IMG/VR virus record: IMGVR_UViG_3300006072_000014
Coordinates: 1 to 36,511 of that record
Direction: 5' to 3' (one strand)
From: a virus
DNA length: 36,511 nucleotides
Positions 12,447-21,075 of this stretch are shown here, piece by piece. The translations under genes and the position numbers were made by a program. How positions within the stretch are numbered: the first letter of the stretch is position 1; each line of letters opens with the position of its first letter. The notes below the pieces were generated by a model that had not been told where the DNA came from, made no database searches, and was given only the letters and a program-made list of their open reading frames with translations.

Positions 12447-14951
12447 ATGGAAGATTACAAAGAGTTTTTAAAGCAGAAAGTAGTAATAGCCGAAAACTTC
12501 GGTATTGATACATCTGAAATTAAGCTAACAAAAAAGCTATTCCCACACCAAAAGGATATAGTAAATTTTTGTTTAGAAGGTGGGAGGCGTGCGATATTTG
12601 CTAGCTTTGGTTTAGGTAAAACATTTATGCAATTAGAAATTGCAAAGCAGTTAATTAAAATCTACAAAAAACCGTTTCTTATCTGTTGCCCTTTGGGCGT
12701 TGCTGGTGAATTTAAACGAGATAATGATAAGTTAAAAACAGGCTTAAAAATATCCTACATTAAAGACACCGATAATATAGAAAGCTATGAACCTCAAATA
12801 TACCTAACCAACTACGAACGTGTAAGAATGGGAGATATAGATGCTGAAAAATTTTGCGGCGTTTCATTTGATGAAGCTAGTATTTTGCGTAACCTACAAA
12901 CGGAAACTACACAAACGGTTTTACATTATTTCAGAAAAATAAACTTTCGCTTTGTAGCAACTGCAACCCCTACACCCAATGATTTTATAGAAATACTTAA
13001 CTATGCAGATTATTTAGGAGTAATATCTAGAGGTCACGCTTTAACTAGATTTTTTCAACGGGATAGTCAAAAAGCAGGTCAGCTAAAACTTTACGAAAAC
13101 AAGAAAAAAGAATTTTGGCAATGGGTTTCTACATGGGCTGCTTTTATTAATACCCCTGCAGATTTAGGTTATGATTCAACTGGGTATGATATGCCACCTA
13201 TTAATATTGTAGAACATTGTATATCTTACGATATTAAAGAACAACCTTTAAATAAATGGGGTGAAGCTATTTTATTTAAGGATTTAAGTAAGTCTTTATT
13301 AGAGGTATCAAAAGAAAAAAGAGATAGCCTTTACGCTCGTATTAATAAGGCAACAGAAATAGCTGAAAGTATCGAAGGTAATGTTATTATATGGCATCAC
13401 TTAGAAGCCGAAAGAGCTTTACTAGAAAGTAATTTTAAGGGTACTAATTACGCATCCGTTTTTGGTAGTTTACCAAATGATAAAAAAGAAGATTTGTTGA
13501 TTGGTTTTAGTGAAGGGAAATATAAATATTTATTAACTAAACCTAAAATAGCTGGAAGTGGGTGCAACTTTCAAGATGCTTCAAGCGATATGATATTTGC
13601 AGGTATAGATTATAAATTCAACGATTTTATACAAGCAATACATAGACAGTATCGTTTTGGGCAAAAAAATGTAGTTAATGTTCATATTGTTTATACCGAA
13701 AACGAATATGAGGTTATGAAAACATTAAAAGAAAAGTGGGCGAAACATATAGAATTAAATAATCAAATGATTGAATTAGTAAAAGTAAACGGGTTAAATT
13801 CAAATTTAATAAAATCACAAATGGAAAGACAGATATTTGCAAATGGTCGTAAAATGATATACGACAATGTTACAGTTTATAACAATGATACGGTGACAGT
13901 TCACGCCGATAAAAAAGAGATGCCCGATAATTCAGTGGATATGATTTTAACATCTATTCCATTTGGTGACCATTACGAATATAGCGACAACTATAACGAC
14001 TTTGGTCATAATCACGGTAACGAAAACTTTTTTAAACAAATGGACTTTCTTACACCTAATTTACTAAGGGTATTAAAAGCAGGTAGAATCGCGGCTATTC
14101 ACGTTAAAGACCGTATCCGATACAGCTATCAAAATGGCACTTCTTTTACTACAATATCTGATTTTAGCGGGCAGACGGTGCAACATTTTTTAAAGCACGG
14201 GTTTTATCTTATGGGTAAGATAACTGTTACTACTGATGTTGTTGCAGAAAACAATCAAACGTATAGATTAGGATGGAGTGAACAATGTAAGGATGCAAGT
14301 AAAATGGGCGTAGGATTGCCCGAATATGTTTTATTATTTAGAAAATCACCGAGCGAAATGAATAACGCTTATGGTGATTATCCCGTGACAAAAGAAAAAA
14401 CAGATTACAAAAAAAGCCTTTGGCAGTTAGATGCACACGCATATCAACGCAGCTCTGGAGATAGATTTATGACAAAAGAAGAACTTGAAAAAGTAGAAGT
14501 TAAAAAGATAGTATCTGCTTGGAAGAAATTAAACACAACAGCTATTTACGACTTTAAAGAACACCTTCGTATTTGTGAAGATTTGGACGAAATGGAAAAG
14601 CTATCTTCTATATTTATGACTTTGCCCGTGCATAGTAATAATGATATGGTGTGGACGGATATAAACCGTATGAATACATTAAACACAAAACAAGCTAATA
14701 GTAAAAAAGAAAAACACATTTGCCCTTTGCAGTTTGATATTATTGAGCGGTTAATTAATCGTTATACTATGGAAGGTGAAATAGTAGATGACCCATTTGG
14801 TGGGTTGTTTTCAACGGCTTACAAAGCTATTGAAATGAAACGTAAGTCAGTATCGGTAGAGTTGAATAGTGAGTACTTTAATGATGGTATTTATTATCTT
14901 AAAGCTATGATGCACAAACTTTCAGTACCTACTTTATTTGATTTAGTTTAA
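12447..14951 (+). CDS. SNF2-like helicase fused to DNA methyltransferase
   Basis: An 834-residue fusion. Residues about 1-460 are an SF2/SNF2-type ATPase: Walker A F-G-L-G-K-T (54-59), a D-E-A-S box (about 147-150), V-A-T-A-T-P-T-P (about 172-179) and motif VI H-R-Q-Y-R-F-G-Q (about 397-404). After a linker comes an amino-methyltransferase domain with catalytic T-S-I-P-F (about 502-506) in place of D/N-P-P-Y, and the S-adenosylmethionine motif D-P-F-G-G (about 781-785) near the C-terminus. This order (catalytic motif first) is the beta-type order. The catalytic motif has Ser-Ile-Pro-Phe, as in some m4C or m6A enzymes. No restriction endonuclease is adjacent, so it may protect phage DNA or couple remodelling with methylation. 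It is preceded by leader A. Confidence 0.85.
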   Translation: MEDYKEFLKQKVVIAENFGIDTSEIKLTKKLFPHQKDIVNFCLEGGRRAIFASFGLGKTFMQLEIAKQLIKIYKKPFLICCPLGVAGEFKRDNDKLKTGLKISYIKDTDNIESYEPQIYLTNYERVRMGDIDAEKFCGVSFDEASILRNLQTETTQTVLHYFRKINFRFVATATPTPNDFIEILNYADYLGVISRGHALTRFFQRDSQKAGQLKLYENKKKEFWQWVSTWAAFINTPADLGYDSTGYDMPPINIVEHCISYDIKEQPLNKWGEAILFKDLSKSLLEVSKEKRDSLYARINKATEIAESIEGNVIIWHHLEAERALLESNFKGTNYASVFGSLPNDKKEDLLIGFSEGKYKYLLTKPKIAGSGCNFQDASSDMIFAGIDYKFNDFIQAIHRQYRFGQKNVVNVHIVYTENEYEVMKTLKEKWAKHIELNNQMIELVKVNGLNSNLIKSQMERQIFANGRKMIYDNVTVYNNDTVTVHADKKEMPDNSVDMILTSIPFGDHYEYSDNYNDFGHNHGNENFFKQMDFLTPNLLRVLKAGRIAAIHVKDRIRYSYQNGTSFTTISDFSGQTVQHFLKHGFYLMGKITVTTDVVAENNQTYRLGWSEQCKDASKMGVGLPEYVLLFRKSPSEMNNAYGDYPVTKEKTDYKKSLWQLDAHAYQRSSGDRFMTKEELEKVEVKKIVSAWKKLNTTAIYDFKEHLRICEDLDEMEKLSSIFMTLPVHSNNDMVWTDINRMNTLNTKQANSKKEKHICPLQFDIIERLINRYTMEGEIVDDPFGGLFSTAYKAIEMKRKSVSVELNSEYFNDGIYYLKAMMHKLSVPTLFDLV

Positions 14952-15003
14952 TTTTTCTAACATGACAGCAAAAGAAAGGTATAATTTTTTGTTAAAAGTT
15001 TAG

Positions 15004-15011
15004 TATATTTG
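15004..15011 (+). promoter_or_regulatory. Bacteroidota -7 promoter box TATATTTG before structured leader B
   Basis: TATATTTG, identical to the boxes before leaders A and C. A T-rich segment with TTG at 14989-14991 is near but too close for the usual -33 distance. Transcription would begin near 15016, at the base of the first hairpin of leader B. Confidence 0.6.
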
Positions 15012-15014
15012 TAG

Positions 15015-15116
15015 CGTAGTGTAGCACCTACGATTAAGAACTAATTAATGGCTTTAAAAGGGATGGTGTACCTGTTTTACAGGGTGCTATTACATCATCC
15101 ACTTTAAGGCTTTTTT
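15015..15116 (+). promoter_or_regulatory. structured leader B: hairpin plus long terminator-like hairpin
   Basis: Hairpin 1 is CGTAG (15015-15019)/CTACG (15028-15032) with loop TGTAGCAC. A 20-base arm (15051-15070) pairs with 15091-15110 with two mismatches and a few wobbles, followed by T6 (15111-15116). Inside it CCTG (15071-15074)/CAGG (15080-15083) makes an inner stem and leaves GTGCTA (15084-15089) unpaired. GTGCTA is the exact complement of TAGCAC (15022-15027) in loop 1. The architecture repeats that of leaders A and C with unrelated primary sequence. The ATG of the helicase gene follows 5 bases after the T-run segment. Confidence 0.6.
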
Positions 15117-15121
15117 ATTTT

Positions 15122-16573
15122 ATGTCATCATACGAACTTTACTCTTATCAAAAGAAGTTTAAAGAAAATATACGGTCATCGCTTGCCAAAAGTAAAAAGG
15201 TAATTGCTTGTGCTGCCACAGGAAGTGGCAAGACTAAAACATTTCTTTCAATGGTGAAAGATGCTTTAGAAAAGAAAACAACCGTTTTAATAATTTCCGA
15301 AACATCAAAGATTTATAAACAAATACATGAAGAGCAAGGCGATTGCGTAACTATTGGAGACGGGATAAAGTTTGTAGATATTGAAGTAGGCAAATGCTAT
15401 GTGGCAATGGCTCAAACATTAGTAAGAAGGGAATTTATAATATCACAGTTTCAAAACTTTGGTTCAAAACTTTTAATTATAAATGACGAGTGCCACGTCG
15501 GCACGTCTACAAAATTATTGCAACAATTAACAGAAGCCTATCTTATTGGTTTTACAGCTACACCCGACTATAGAGTAGCAAAACATCTACCACTTTTATA
15601 CAATGATATTGTAATTGGAGCGCAACCGCAGGAACTTTTAGAGGGTGGTTATTTGTCACCATATTACCATTATGAAAGACAGGCAGCAGATTTAAGCGGA
15701 TTAAAAAAAGATAGCAAAGGGGAATTTTCAGAGGCATCTCAATTTGATGCTTTTAATAAACCGAAAGTATTTGCAGGGCTTCACGAAGATTTGCAAAAAT
15801 ATCATAATAAAAAAACAATAGTTTATTGTGCCTCAATAGTAGATTGTGCTGCTTTATCTCAAGAACTTAGAAACGTTGGCTTTGTCGTTTCAGAAGTACA
15901 TAGTAAAAATGAAAAGTCGGAAATTGAATTAAACCAATTTACTCATGGGGATGTTGATATTTGTGTTTCTGTTTCTGTATTAACAAAAGGATGGGATTTT
16001 AAACCAATAGACTTAGTAATACTTAGACGGGCTACAACTTCACTAGCTTTATACTGTCAAATGGTTGGGCGTGGCGCAAGAGTTCACGATGGGAAAGAAC
16101 GCTTTACCGTCCTTGATTACGGCGGTAACGCATCCCGTCACGGGATATGGAACTTTGAATTTGATTGGGCTAAAATGTGGAATAAACCACCTAAGAAAAA
16201 GAAAGACGGAGTAGCACCAATTAAAGAATGCCCTAAATGTTTTTTAATACTTGCACCCCGTGTTATGACTTGCCCAGAATGCGGACACGAATTTCAGTCA
16301 AAAGAAAAAGAATACGTTGAAGGCAAGTTAGTAGAGGTTACAGAAAGCTATAATAAACTTAGGGGAAAATATATTGCAGACCTTACACCGATTGAATTAG
16401 CCGACTATGCTAAGATAACAAATAAGAAACCTTTTGCAATAAGAGTAGCGAAAGCAAAGCAAGATGCCCTATTTTTACAGTCTTTTGCGACTGCAATGGG
16501 CTACCACAGCGGATGGGTTAAACATCAAGATATAAGTGAACCACTAGAATTTTACAACATTAAAATTAAATAA
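15122..16573 (+). CDS. DEAD/DEAH-box helicase with C-terminal zinc ribbon
   Basis: A 483-residue SF2 helicase. It shows Walker A A-A-T-G-S-G-K-T (about residues 31-38), N-D-E-C-H (about 120-124), G-F-T-A-T-P (about 142-147), a second RecA-like domain with S-V-L-T-K-G-W-D and motif VI Q-M-V-G-R-G-A-R (about 317-324). A zinc ribbon with CPKC and CPEC pairs (about 368-386) follows, then a helical tail. It resembles the ATPase found in phage replication modules and in type III restriction or UvrB-like helicases. It sits 170 bases after the helicase-methyltransferase and directly abuts the prim-pol gene, so a replication role is likely. Confidence 0.85.
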   Translation: MSSYELYSYQKKFKENIRSSLAKSKKVIACAATGSGKTKTFLSMVKDALEKKTTVLIISETSKIYKQIHEEQGDCVTIGDGIKFVDIEVGKCYVAMAQTLVRREFIISQFQNFGSKLLIINDECHVGTSTKLLQQLTEAYLIGFTATPDYRVAKHLPLLYNDIVIGAQPQELLEGGYLSPYYHYERQAADLSGLKKDSKGEFSEASQFDAFNKPKVFAGLHEDLQKYHNKKTIVYCASIVDCAALSQELRNVGFVVSEVHSKNEKSEIELNQFTHGDVDICVSVSVLTKGWDFKPIDLVILRRATTSLALYCQMVGRGARVHDGKERFTVLDYGGNASRHGIWNFEFDWAKMWNKPPKKKKDGVAPIKECPKCFLILAPRVMTCPECGHEFQSKEKEYVEGKLVEVTESYNKLRGKYIADLTPIELADYAKITNKKPFAIRVAKAKQDALFLQSFATAMGYHSGWVKHQDISEPLEFYNIKIK

Positions 16574-19036
16574 ATGACTACTACTTTTCAGCAATCAATA
16601 AAAGAATGTGAATACTATTTAGATAACGGCATTTCAGTTATTCCCGTAAGAGATAAACCACAAACATTTAACGGCAGAGAGTATCCTGTTAAGTCTGCAT
16701 ATCCTTGGAAAAAATGGCAAACAGAAATAATATCTAAAGCAGAGTTATTGTATCTAATGACTGAAAAATATGATACTATTGGATATGGTATTGTAGCAGG
16801 CGCAGTAAGTGGAAACTTAGAAATAATTGATGTAGATGTAAAAAATTGGGTTGGGGTTGATGCTATGTTATTTGCGGATATAAAAGCAATGTTTCCGCAC
16901 ATATTCGAGCAACTACGAATAACACAAACACCATCAAAAGGCTACCATATATTTTACCGTATTAGCGACCACGAACCACCAGGAAATTTAAAGTTAGCTT
17001 GGAAAGAAGATGCAAAAGAAGCAGCGATAGAGACGAGAGGCACAGGTGGATATGTAGTTGCTGCAACACAAATGAATTACAAGGTAGTTAAAGATAACCC
17101 AATACCTACAATTACTTGGGCTGAAAGGTGCAGTATAATTGCTATTTGTGAAGGATACAACCAAAAGAAAAAAGTAGCAGCAATAGCCCCTACAACTATA
17201 TCGAATGACTATTACGACCAAAACCCATTCGACCACTTTAACGGTAGTGCAGCAGCAGAAAGCGTACTTACAAATAATGGGTGGAGTTTATGCGGCAGTA
17301 GTAATAACTTTATTTGGTTTACCCGTCCTAATAAAACGACGGGAATTTCTGCATCATTTAACAGACATAAACGATGTTACTACATATTCACATCATCCAC
17401 AGACCTAGAACCATCAAAAGGTTATAATCCTGTAACGCTATTATCTATACTAGAACACAAGGGGGATAAAAAGAAAACTTATGCTTGGCTATGTGATAAC
17501 GGATATGGTATCATAAAAGAAAAAAAGCAAAAGATATTAGCACAAAATGCAGCCCGTAAAGGATACACCTTGCCAAAAAATGTATCTGAAGAAACTAGGA
17601 AACTAGCAGTAACGATACAAGGTGAATTACAAGAACTACACCCGCACGGCACTTTTTGGGATTATGACGAAGATGGTAAAATGACTATTAACCGTGAAAA
17701 ACTTTTATTAGTTTCCACTTATTTAGGTTTTAGATATTACAAAGGAAATGTAGTAAGAATTATAAGTTATTTGATACATAAAATTGAAGAAAGGGAGTTT
17801 CAAGATGTATTAAAAGAATACATAAAAGAACCAAACAATGAAGAATGTATATCTATTTGTAATGCTTTGGAGGCTTTTTTAGAAGCACACGGAAAGTACA
17901 CTATGAAACGTTTATCAATATTGGCAGAGGATACAATATTGAAGGATACCGAAAAAACTTGTTTTAAGTTCTTCTTAAACGGTTACTTAGTAATAGACTC
18001 TACATCAATTAGCTTCCTTGAATACGATGCCTTAGAAATGCTTATATGGGCTGAAAAGTTACAACAGCGAAATTACAATAAAGGCGAAGGAGGAAAATAT
18101 GTGGACTTTTTGAAATTAGCAATAGGCGAAGAACATATAGCCCACACTCAACGAATACTTGGTTTTCTTTGTCACGAATACAAAGACGAAACAACGGGCT
18201 ATATTATTGTGCTAACAGAACAATGTCGTGACCCTAGAGATGGTGGTGGTAGTGGAAAAAATGTATTTTGCAGTTTGCTAAAACATACAACTTCTTACAC
18301 TTCAAAGCCAGGATCGCAGACTAAATTTGATGAGAAGTTTTTTCAATCTTGGAACGGGCAGCGTATATTTTGCATCAGCGATGTTCCTAAAAATTTCGAC
18401 TTTTCTTTTTTGAAAGAACCATCCACAGGCTCATTTATTTGGAAGAAACTTTTTAAAGATGAAGTGGAAGTATCAAACGAGGAAGCACCTAAATTTATAG
18501 TGCAAACTAATTACAGTTATGAAGTTACAGACGGGGGATTGAGGCGTAGAATTATCCCTATTGAATTTACCAACTTCTTTACTAATGTCGGCGGTTTAGA
18601 TGTACATTATAATTGCCATTTTCCTAAAGGATGGAGTAATGAAGATTGGGCGGGTTTTGATAATTTTATTGCACAATCAATACAACAATGGCTAAAAGGC
18701 GGTAAGAAACTAACTGCGCCTACATTAACCGAAGGCGGATGGCTTAAACAGTTTGAACAAACATACGGCTCAATAATATTTAACTTCATTGATCAGAACT
18801 TTGACCATTGGTGTGAACGTGTAGAAATAAGCAACGATACCTTTAAAAGTTATTTAGAAGCCTATTATGCTGAAAACAATACACCTAAGCAATATCAACC
18901 TTCAACTCAACGGATTAACGCCGCTATTAAGGCTTATGCTGAAAAAAAGAAGGTTGATTATAAGCACGATATTATTAAGACTGTTAATAGATTATCAGTA
19001 AAAATGAGGATATTTTCCATAGAAATACCATTTTAA
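16574..19036 (+). CDS. prim-pol / SF3 helicase replication protein
   Basis: An 820-residue replicative protein. The N-terminal about 210 residues match the bifunctional primase-polymerase domain: YYLDNGISVIPV start, catalytic I-I-D-V-D-V (D86, D88), T-P-S-K-G-Y-H-I-F-Y-R (about 117-127) and E-T-R-G-T-G-G-Y-V-V-A (about 153-163). A middle region of about 300 residues holds a D5_N/DUF5906-like segment. The C-terminal part is an SF3-type ATPase with Walker A G-G-G-S-G-K-N (about 557-563), V-Q-T-N-Y-S and L-R-R-R-I-I-P-I-E-F, as in phage and plasmid D5-like proteins. It starts immediately after the helicase stop (TAA-ATG). Together with the iteron block downstream it probably initiates phage replication. 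Confidence 0.9.
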   Translation: MTTTFQQSIKECEYYLDNGISVIPVRDKPQTFNGREYPVKSAYPWKKWQTEIISKAELLYLMTEKYDTIGYGIVAGAVSGNLEIIDVDVKNWVGVDAMLFADIKAMFPHIFEQLRITQTPSKGYHIFYRISDHEPPGNLKLAWKEDAKEAAIETRGTGGYVVAATQMNYKVVKDNPIPTITWAERCSIIAICEGYNQKKKVAAIAPTTISNDYYDQNPFDHFNGSAAAESVLTNNGWSLCGSSNNFIWFTRPNKTTGISASFNRHKRCYYIFTSSTDLEPSKGYNPVTLLSILEHKGDKKKTYAWLCDNGYGIIKEKKQKILAQNAARKGYTLPKNVSEETRKLAVTIQGELQELHPHGTFWDYDEDGKMTINREKLLLVSTYLGFRYYKGNVVRIISYLIHKIEEREFQDVLKEYIKEPNNEECISICNALEAFLEAHGKYTMKRLSILAEDTILKDTEKTCFKFFLNGYLVIDSTSISFLEYDALEMLIWAEKLQQRNYNKGEGGKYVDFLKLAIGEEHIAHTQRILGFLCHEYKDETTGYIIVLTEQCRDPRDGGGSGKNVFCSLLKHTTSYTSKPGSQTKFDEKFFQSWNGQRIFCISDVPKNFDFSFLKEPSTGSFIWKKLFKDEVEVSNEEAPKFIVQTNYSYEVTDGGLRRRIIPIEFTNFFTNVGGLDVHYNCHFPKGWSNEDWAGFDNFIAQSIQQWLKGGKKLTAPTLTEGGWLKQFEQTYGSIIFNFIDQNFDHWCERVEISNDTFKSYLEAYYAENNTPKQYQPSTQRINAAIKAYAEKKKVDYKHDIIKTVNRLSVKMRIFSIEIPF

Positions 19037-19336
19037 ATTACTAAAATTACTAACTGATTACTATTTTTTTTAAGGGTTTAGTAATTCTAAAACCTTTACT
19101 ACTATTGACTTTTAAAGATAAATTACTAAAATTACTAAAAATAAATCTATTTATTGTATAAGAAAAATATAAAAGAGTATAAGTACTAAATATATAAAAC
19201 ATAAAAAATAAATAGTAGTGTTACTGTATATAAATAATAGATAGGGAAATTTTTAGTAATTTGGTAATTTTTATAGTTAAACCTTTACTACCATTGAATT
19301 ACAGCAATTACTAAACTTTTACAAAAATTACTAAAT
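19037..19336. repeat. ATTACTA iteron block, candidate replication origin
   Basis: An AT-rich 300-base gap with no gene. ATTACTA occurs at 19037, 19046, 19057, 19122, 19131, 19307 and 19327, and inverted (TAGTAAT) at 19079 and 19254, with neighbours often 9-11 bases apart, about one helical turn. A 19-base sequence AAACCTTTACTAC[T/C]ATTGA is repeated at 19090-19108 and 19279-19297. Each copy is flanked on the left by an inverted TTTAGTAATT and on the right by AATTACTAAA copies, so a module of 60-80 bases is duplicated. The place immediately after the prim-pol gene suits an iteron origin; an operator array is the alternative. Confidence 0.6.
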
Positions 19337-19693
19337 ATGACTAAACAACAATTTTTAACCGCCATTTACGCCAACGAAGACCAATTTACAGCTGCAACCC
19401 ATAAATATATCAATCATAATTACCCAGCGTTAAGGGGATTTTACTTTCATGTAGCTAATGAAAGTGCTACAAGTATGGCTATGAGATTGAAACTTCATAG
19501 TATGGGCGTTATTGCAGGCGTTCCCGACTTTTTATTTGTGTATCCTAAATTTTGGGGATTAGAGTTAAAAATGCCCAACGGTAAACTTTCAGATAAGCAG
19601 AAATACCTACATAATCATTGGGCTAGTGTTGGTATTACAATAGTAACGGCGGATAGTGCGGAAGATGTAATAAATGCTTTAACTAAATTTTAA
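19337..19693 (+). CDS. VRR-NUC domain nuclease
   Basis: The 118-residue protein is a stand-alone VRR-NUC nuclease (PD-(D/E)xK superfamily). The motif G-V-P-D-F (about 61-65) supplies the first acid, G-L-E-L-K (about 74-78) the E-x-K pair, and L-S-D-K-Q-K-Y-L-H-N-H (about 84-94) the conserved C-terminal helix. Phage proteins of this family are proposed to act as structure-specific nucleases or Holliday-junction resolvases. The length is normal for a single domain. It follows the candidate origin, in keeping with processing of replication intermediates. Confidence 0.85.
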   Translation: MTKQQFLTAIYANEDQFTAATHKYINHNYPALRGFYFHVANESATSMAMRLKLHSMGVIAGVPDFLFVYPKFWGLELKMPNGKLSDKQKYLHNHWASVGITIVTADSAEDVINALTKF

Positions 19694-19714
19694 ATTTTGG
19701 TATTGAAAATTCTA

Positions 19715-19722
19715 TATCTTTG
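19715..19722 (+). promoter_or_regulatory. Bacteroidota -7 promoter box TATCTTTG, leaderless
   Basis: TATCTTTG with TTTG at 19696-19699 as a possible -33 element. The ATG of the mini-HTH gene follows after only six bases, so the transcript would have almost no leader. Confidence 0.6.
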
Positions 19723-19728
19723 CAAGAC

Positions 19729-19851
19729 ATGGCAAAAGCGATAGGCGTTACACCCGAAGCACTTTGTCGAATGGAAAGCGGCAAGTATTGGATTAACTCT
19801 AAGAACTTATTTGCAATATTGGAAATGCTTAATATTAAAATACTAGAATGA
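19729..19851 (+). CDS. 40-residue HTH (Cro/CI-like) micro-regulator
   Basis: A short frame reading MAKAIGVTPEALCRMESGKY and continuing to NLFAILEMLNIKILE. This corresponds to the second half of an XRE/Cro-type helix-turn-helix: A-x-x-x-G-V-T, L-x-R-M-E-S-G-K, then L-x-x-I-L-E-x-L-N-I. The first helix of a full domain is missing, so it is either an unusually small DNA-binding protein or the remaining piece of one. Its own promoter box lies six bases upstream and its TGA overlaps the next ATG (ATGA), which argues that it is expressed and coupled to the methyltransferase. Confidence 0.65.
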   Translation: MAKAIGVTPEALCRMESGKYWINSKNLFAILEMLNIKILE

Positions 19852-21068
19852 TTTACAAAAATATAACAGATATTAAGACAAACCCAAAAAATCCTCGTGT
19901 AATTAAAGATGAAAACTTTGCTAAATTAGTTAAGTCATTACAGGACTTTCCAGAAATGCTTGAAAAACGCCCATTAGTTTGCTTTACTGATGTAGATGGT
20001 AAAGTAGTAGTACTTGGGGGTAATATGCGACTAAAAGCTGCAAAAGAATGCGGAATGAAGCAACTGCCTATTATACTTGCAGATGATTGGACAGAAGAAC
20101 AAAAAAATGAGTTTTTGATTAAAGATAACGTAGGATTTGGTGATTGGAATTGGGAAGAAATTACAGCAGATTGGGATGTAGAACAATTAGGAGAATGGGG
20201 GTTAGATATTCCTGCTGACTTTTCTGAAGAAGAAGTATTAGAAGCGCAAGAAGATGAATTTAACGGTGTGCCACCAAAAGAGCCCTATACAGTTTTAGGT
20301 GATTTATATGAGATTGGAGATCATAGATTGTTGTGTGGTGATAGTACTCAAACTGATACTTTTGAAAAGTTGATGCAAGGAGAATTTGCAGACATGGTTG
20401 TTACTGACCCACCGTATAATGTAGCCTACCAAGGAAGTAATGGTCTGAAAATTGAAAACGATAATATGGAAGATTCAAAATTTTATCAATTTCTTTATGA
20501 TTTTTTTACCTCTTGTAATACATTTTTAAAAAAAGGGTCTGCTTGGTATGTTTGGCACGCCGACATAGAAGGTATTAATTTTAGAACTGCATTCAAAAAT
20601 GCGGGGATAAAGCTTTCTTCATGTTTAATTTGGAATAAAAACGTTTTAGTAATGGGAAGGGGTGACTATCATTGGAAGCATGAACCTTGTTTATATGGTT
20701 GGAAAGAAGGCGCAGCGCACAAATGGTATTTCGACAGAAAGCAAACAACAGTTATTAATTTTGATAAACCACAAAGAAACGGAGAACACCCTACAATGAA
20801 GCCAATTGGATTGTTTGCTTATCAAATAGGGAATAGTTCAAAAAGCGGCGACATTGTAATAGATGCTTTTGGAGGCAGCGGAACTACTATGGTTGCTTGC
20901 GACCAATTAAAAAGAAAAGCAAGATTAGTAGAATTCGACCCAAAATATTGCGATGTGATAGTGGCAAGAATGATAAAATTGAACAAAGAAAGCGGAACGG
21001 GCAGCAGCTTAGTGATAAAGCGGAACGGGCAGCAGCTTAGTGATAAAGCGGAACGGGCAGCAGCTTAG
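19848..21068 (+). CDS. ParB-like domain fused to DNA methyltransferase
   Basis: The 406-residue protein begins with a ParB/Srx-like nuclease-fold domain (N-P-K-N-P-R, about 12-17; G-G-N-M-R-L-K-A, about 57-64) and continues into a beta-type DNA amino-methyltransferase. Catalytic T-D-P-P-Y-N is at about 186-191, and the S-adenosylmethionine motif D-A-F-G-G-S-G-T-T at about 337-345, followed by L-V-E-F-D-P. These fusions are common in phages, often as orphan methylases. The C-terminus runs through three copies of a 28-bp repeat in three different frames and stops within the third. Removing one copy would give the ending SDKEVEAFIENTNG and a stop at 21109, five bases before the next ATG, which is probably the original end. 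Confidence 0.85.
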   Translation: MIYKNITDIKTNPKNPRVIKDENFAKLVKSLQDFPEMLEKRPLVCFTDVDGKVVVLGGNMRLKAAKECGMKQLPIILADDWTEEQKNEFLIKDNVGFGDWNWEEITADWDVEQLGEWGLDIPADFSEEEVLEAQEDEFNGVPPKEPYTVLGDLYEIGDHRLLCGDSTQTDTFEKLMQGEFADMVVTDPPYNVAYQGSNGLKIENDNMEDSKFYQFLYDFFTSCNTFLKKGSAWYVWHADIEGINFRTAFKNAGIKLSSCLIWNKNVLVMGRGDYHWKHEPCLYGWKEGAAHKWYFDRKQTTVINFDKPQRNGEHPTMKPIGLFAYQIGNSSKSGDIVIDAFGGSGTTMVACDQLKRKARLVEFDPKYCDVIVARMIKLNKESGTGSSLVIKRNGQQLSDKAERAAA

Positions 21069-21075
21069 TGATAAA
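20992..21075 (+). repeat. 28-bp tandem repeat x3 at methyltransferase 3' end
   Basis: Three perfect copies of a 28-bp unit starting GCGGAACGGG and ending GTGATAAA (20992-21019, 21020-21047, 21048-21075). Because 28 is not a multiple of three, each copy is read in a different frame: SGTGSSLVIK, RNGQQLSDK, then AERAAA and stop. Copy number therefore determines how the gene ends. There are no spacers, so it is not a CRISPR array. Confidence 0.9.

Noticed and set aside
16615-17408. Frames on both strands inside the prim-pol gene
   Set aside because: They overlap a gene with clear catalytic motifs and have no start context or domain of their own.
20992-21075. Short repeat array as a CRISPR
   Set aside because: The three 28-bp units are directly adjacent without spacers and lie inside a coding region.
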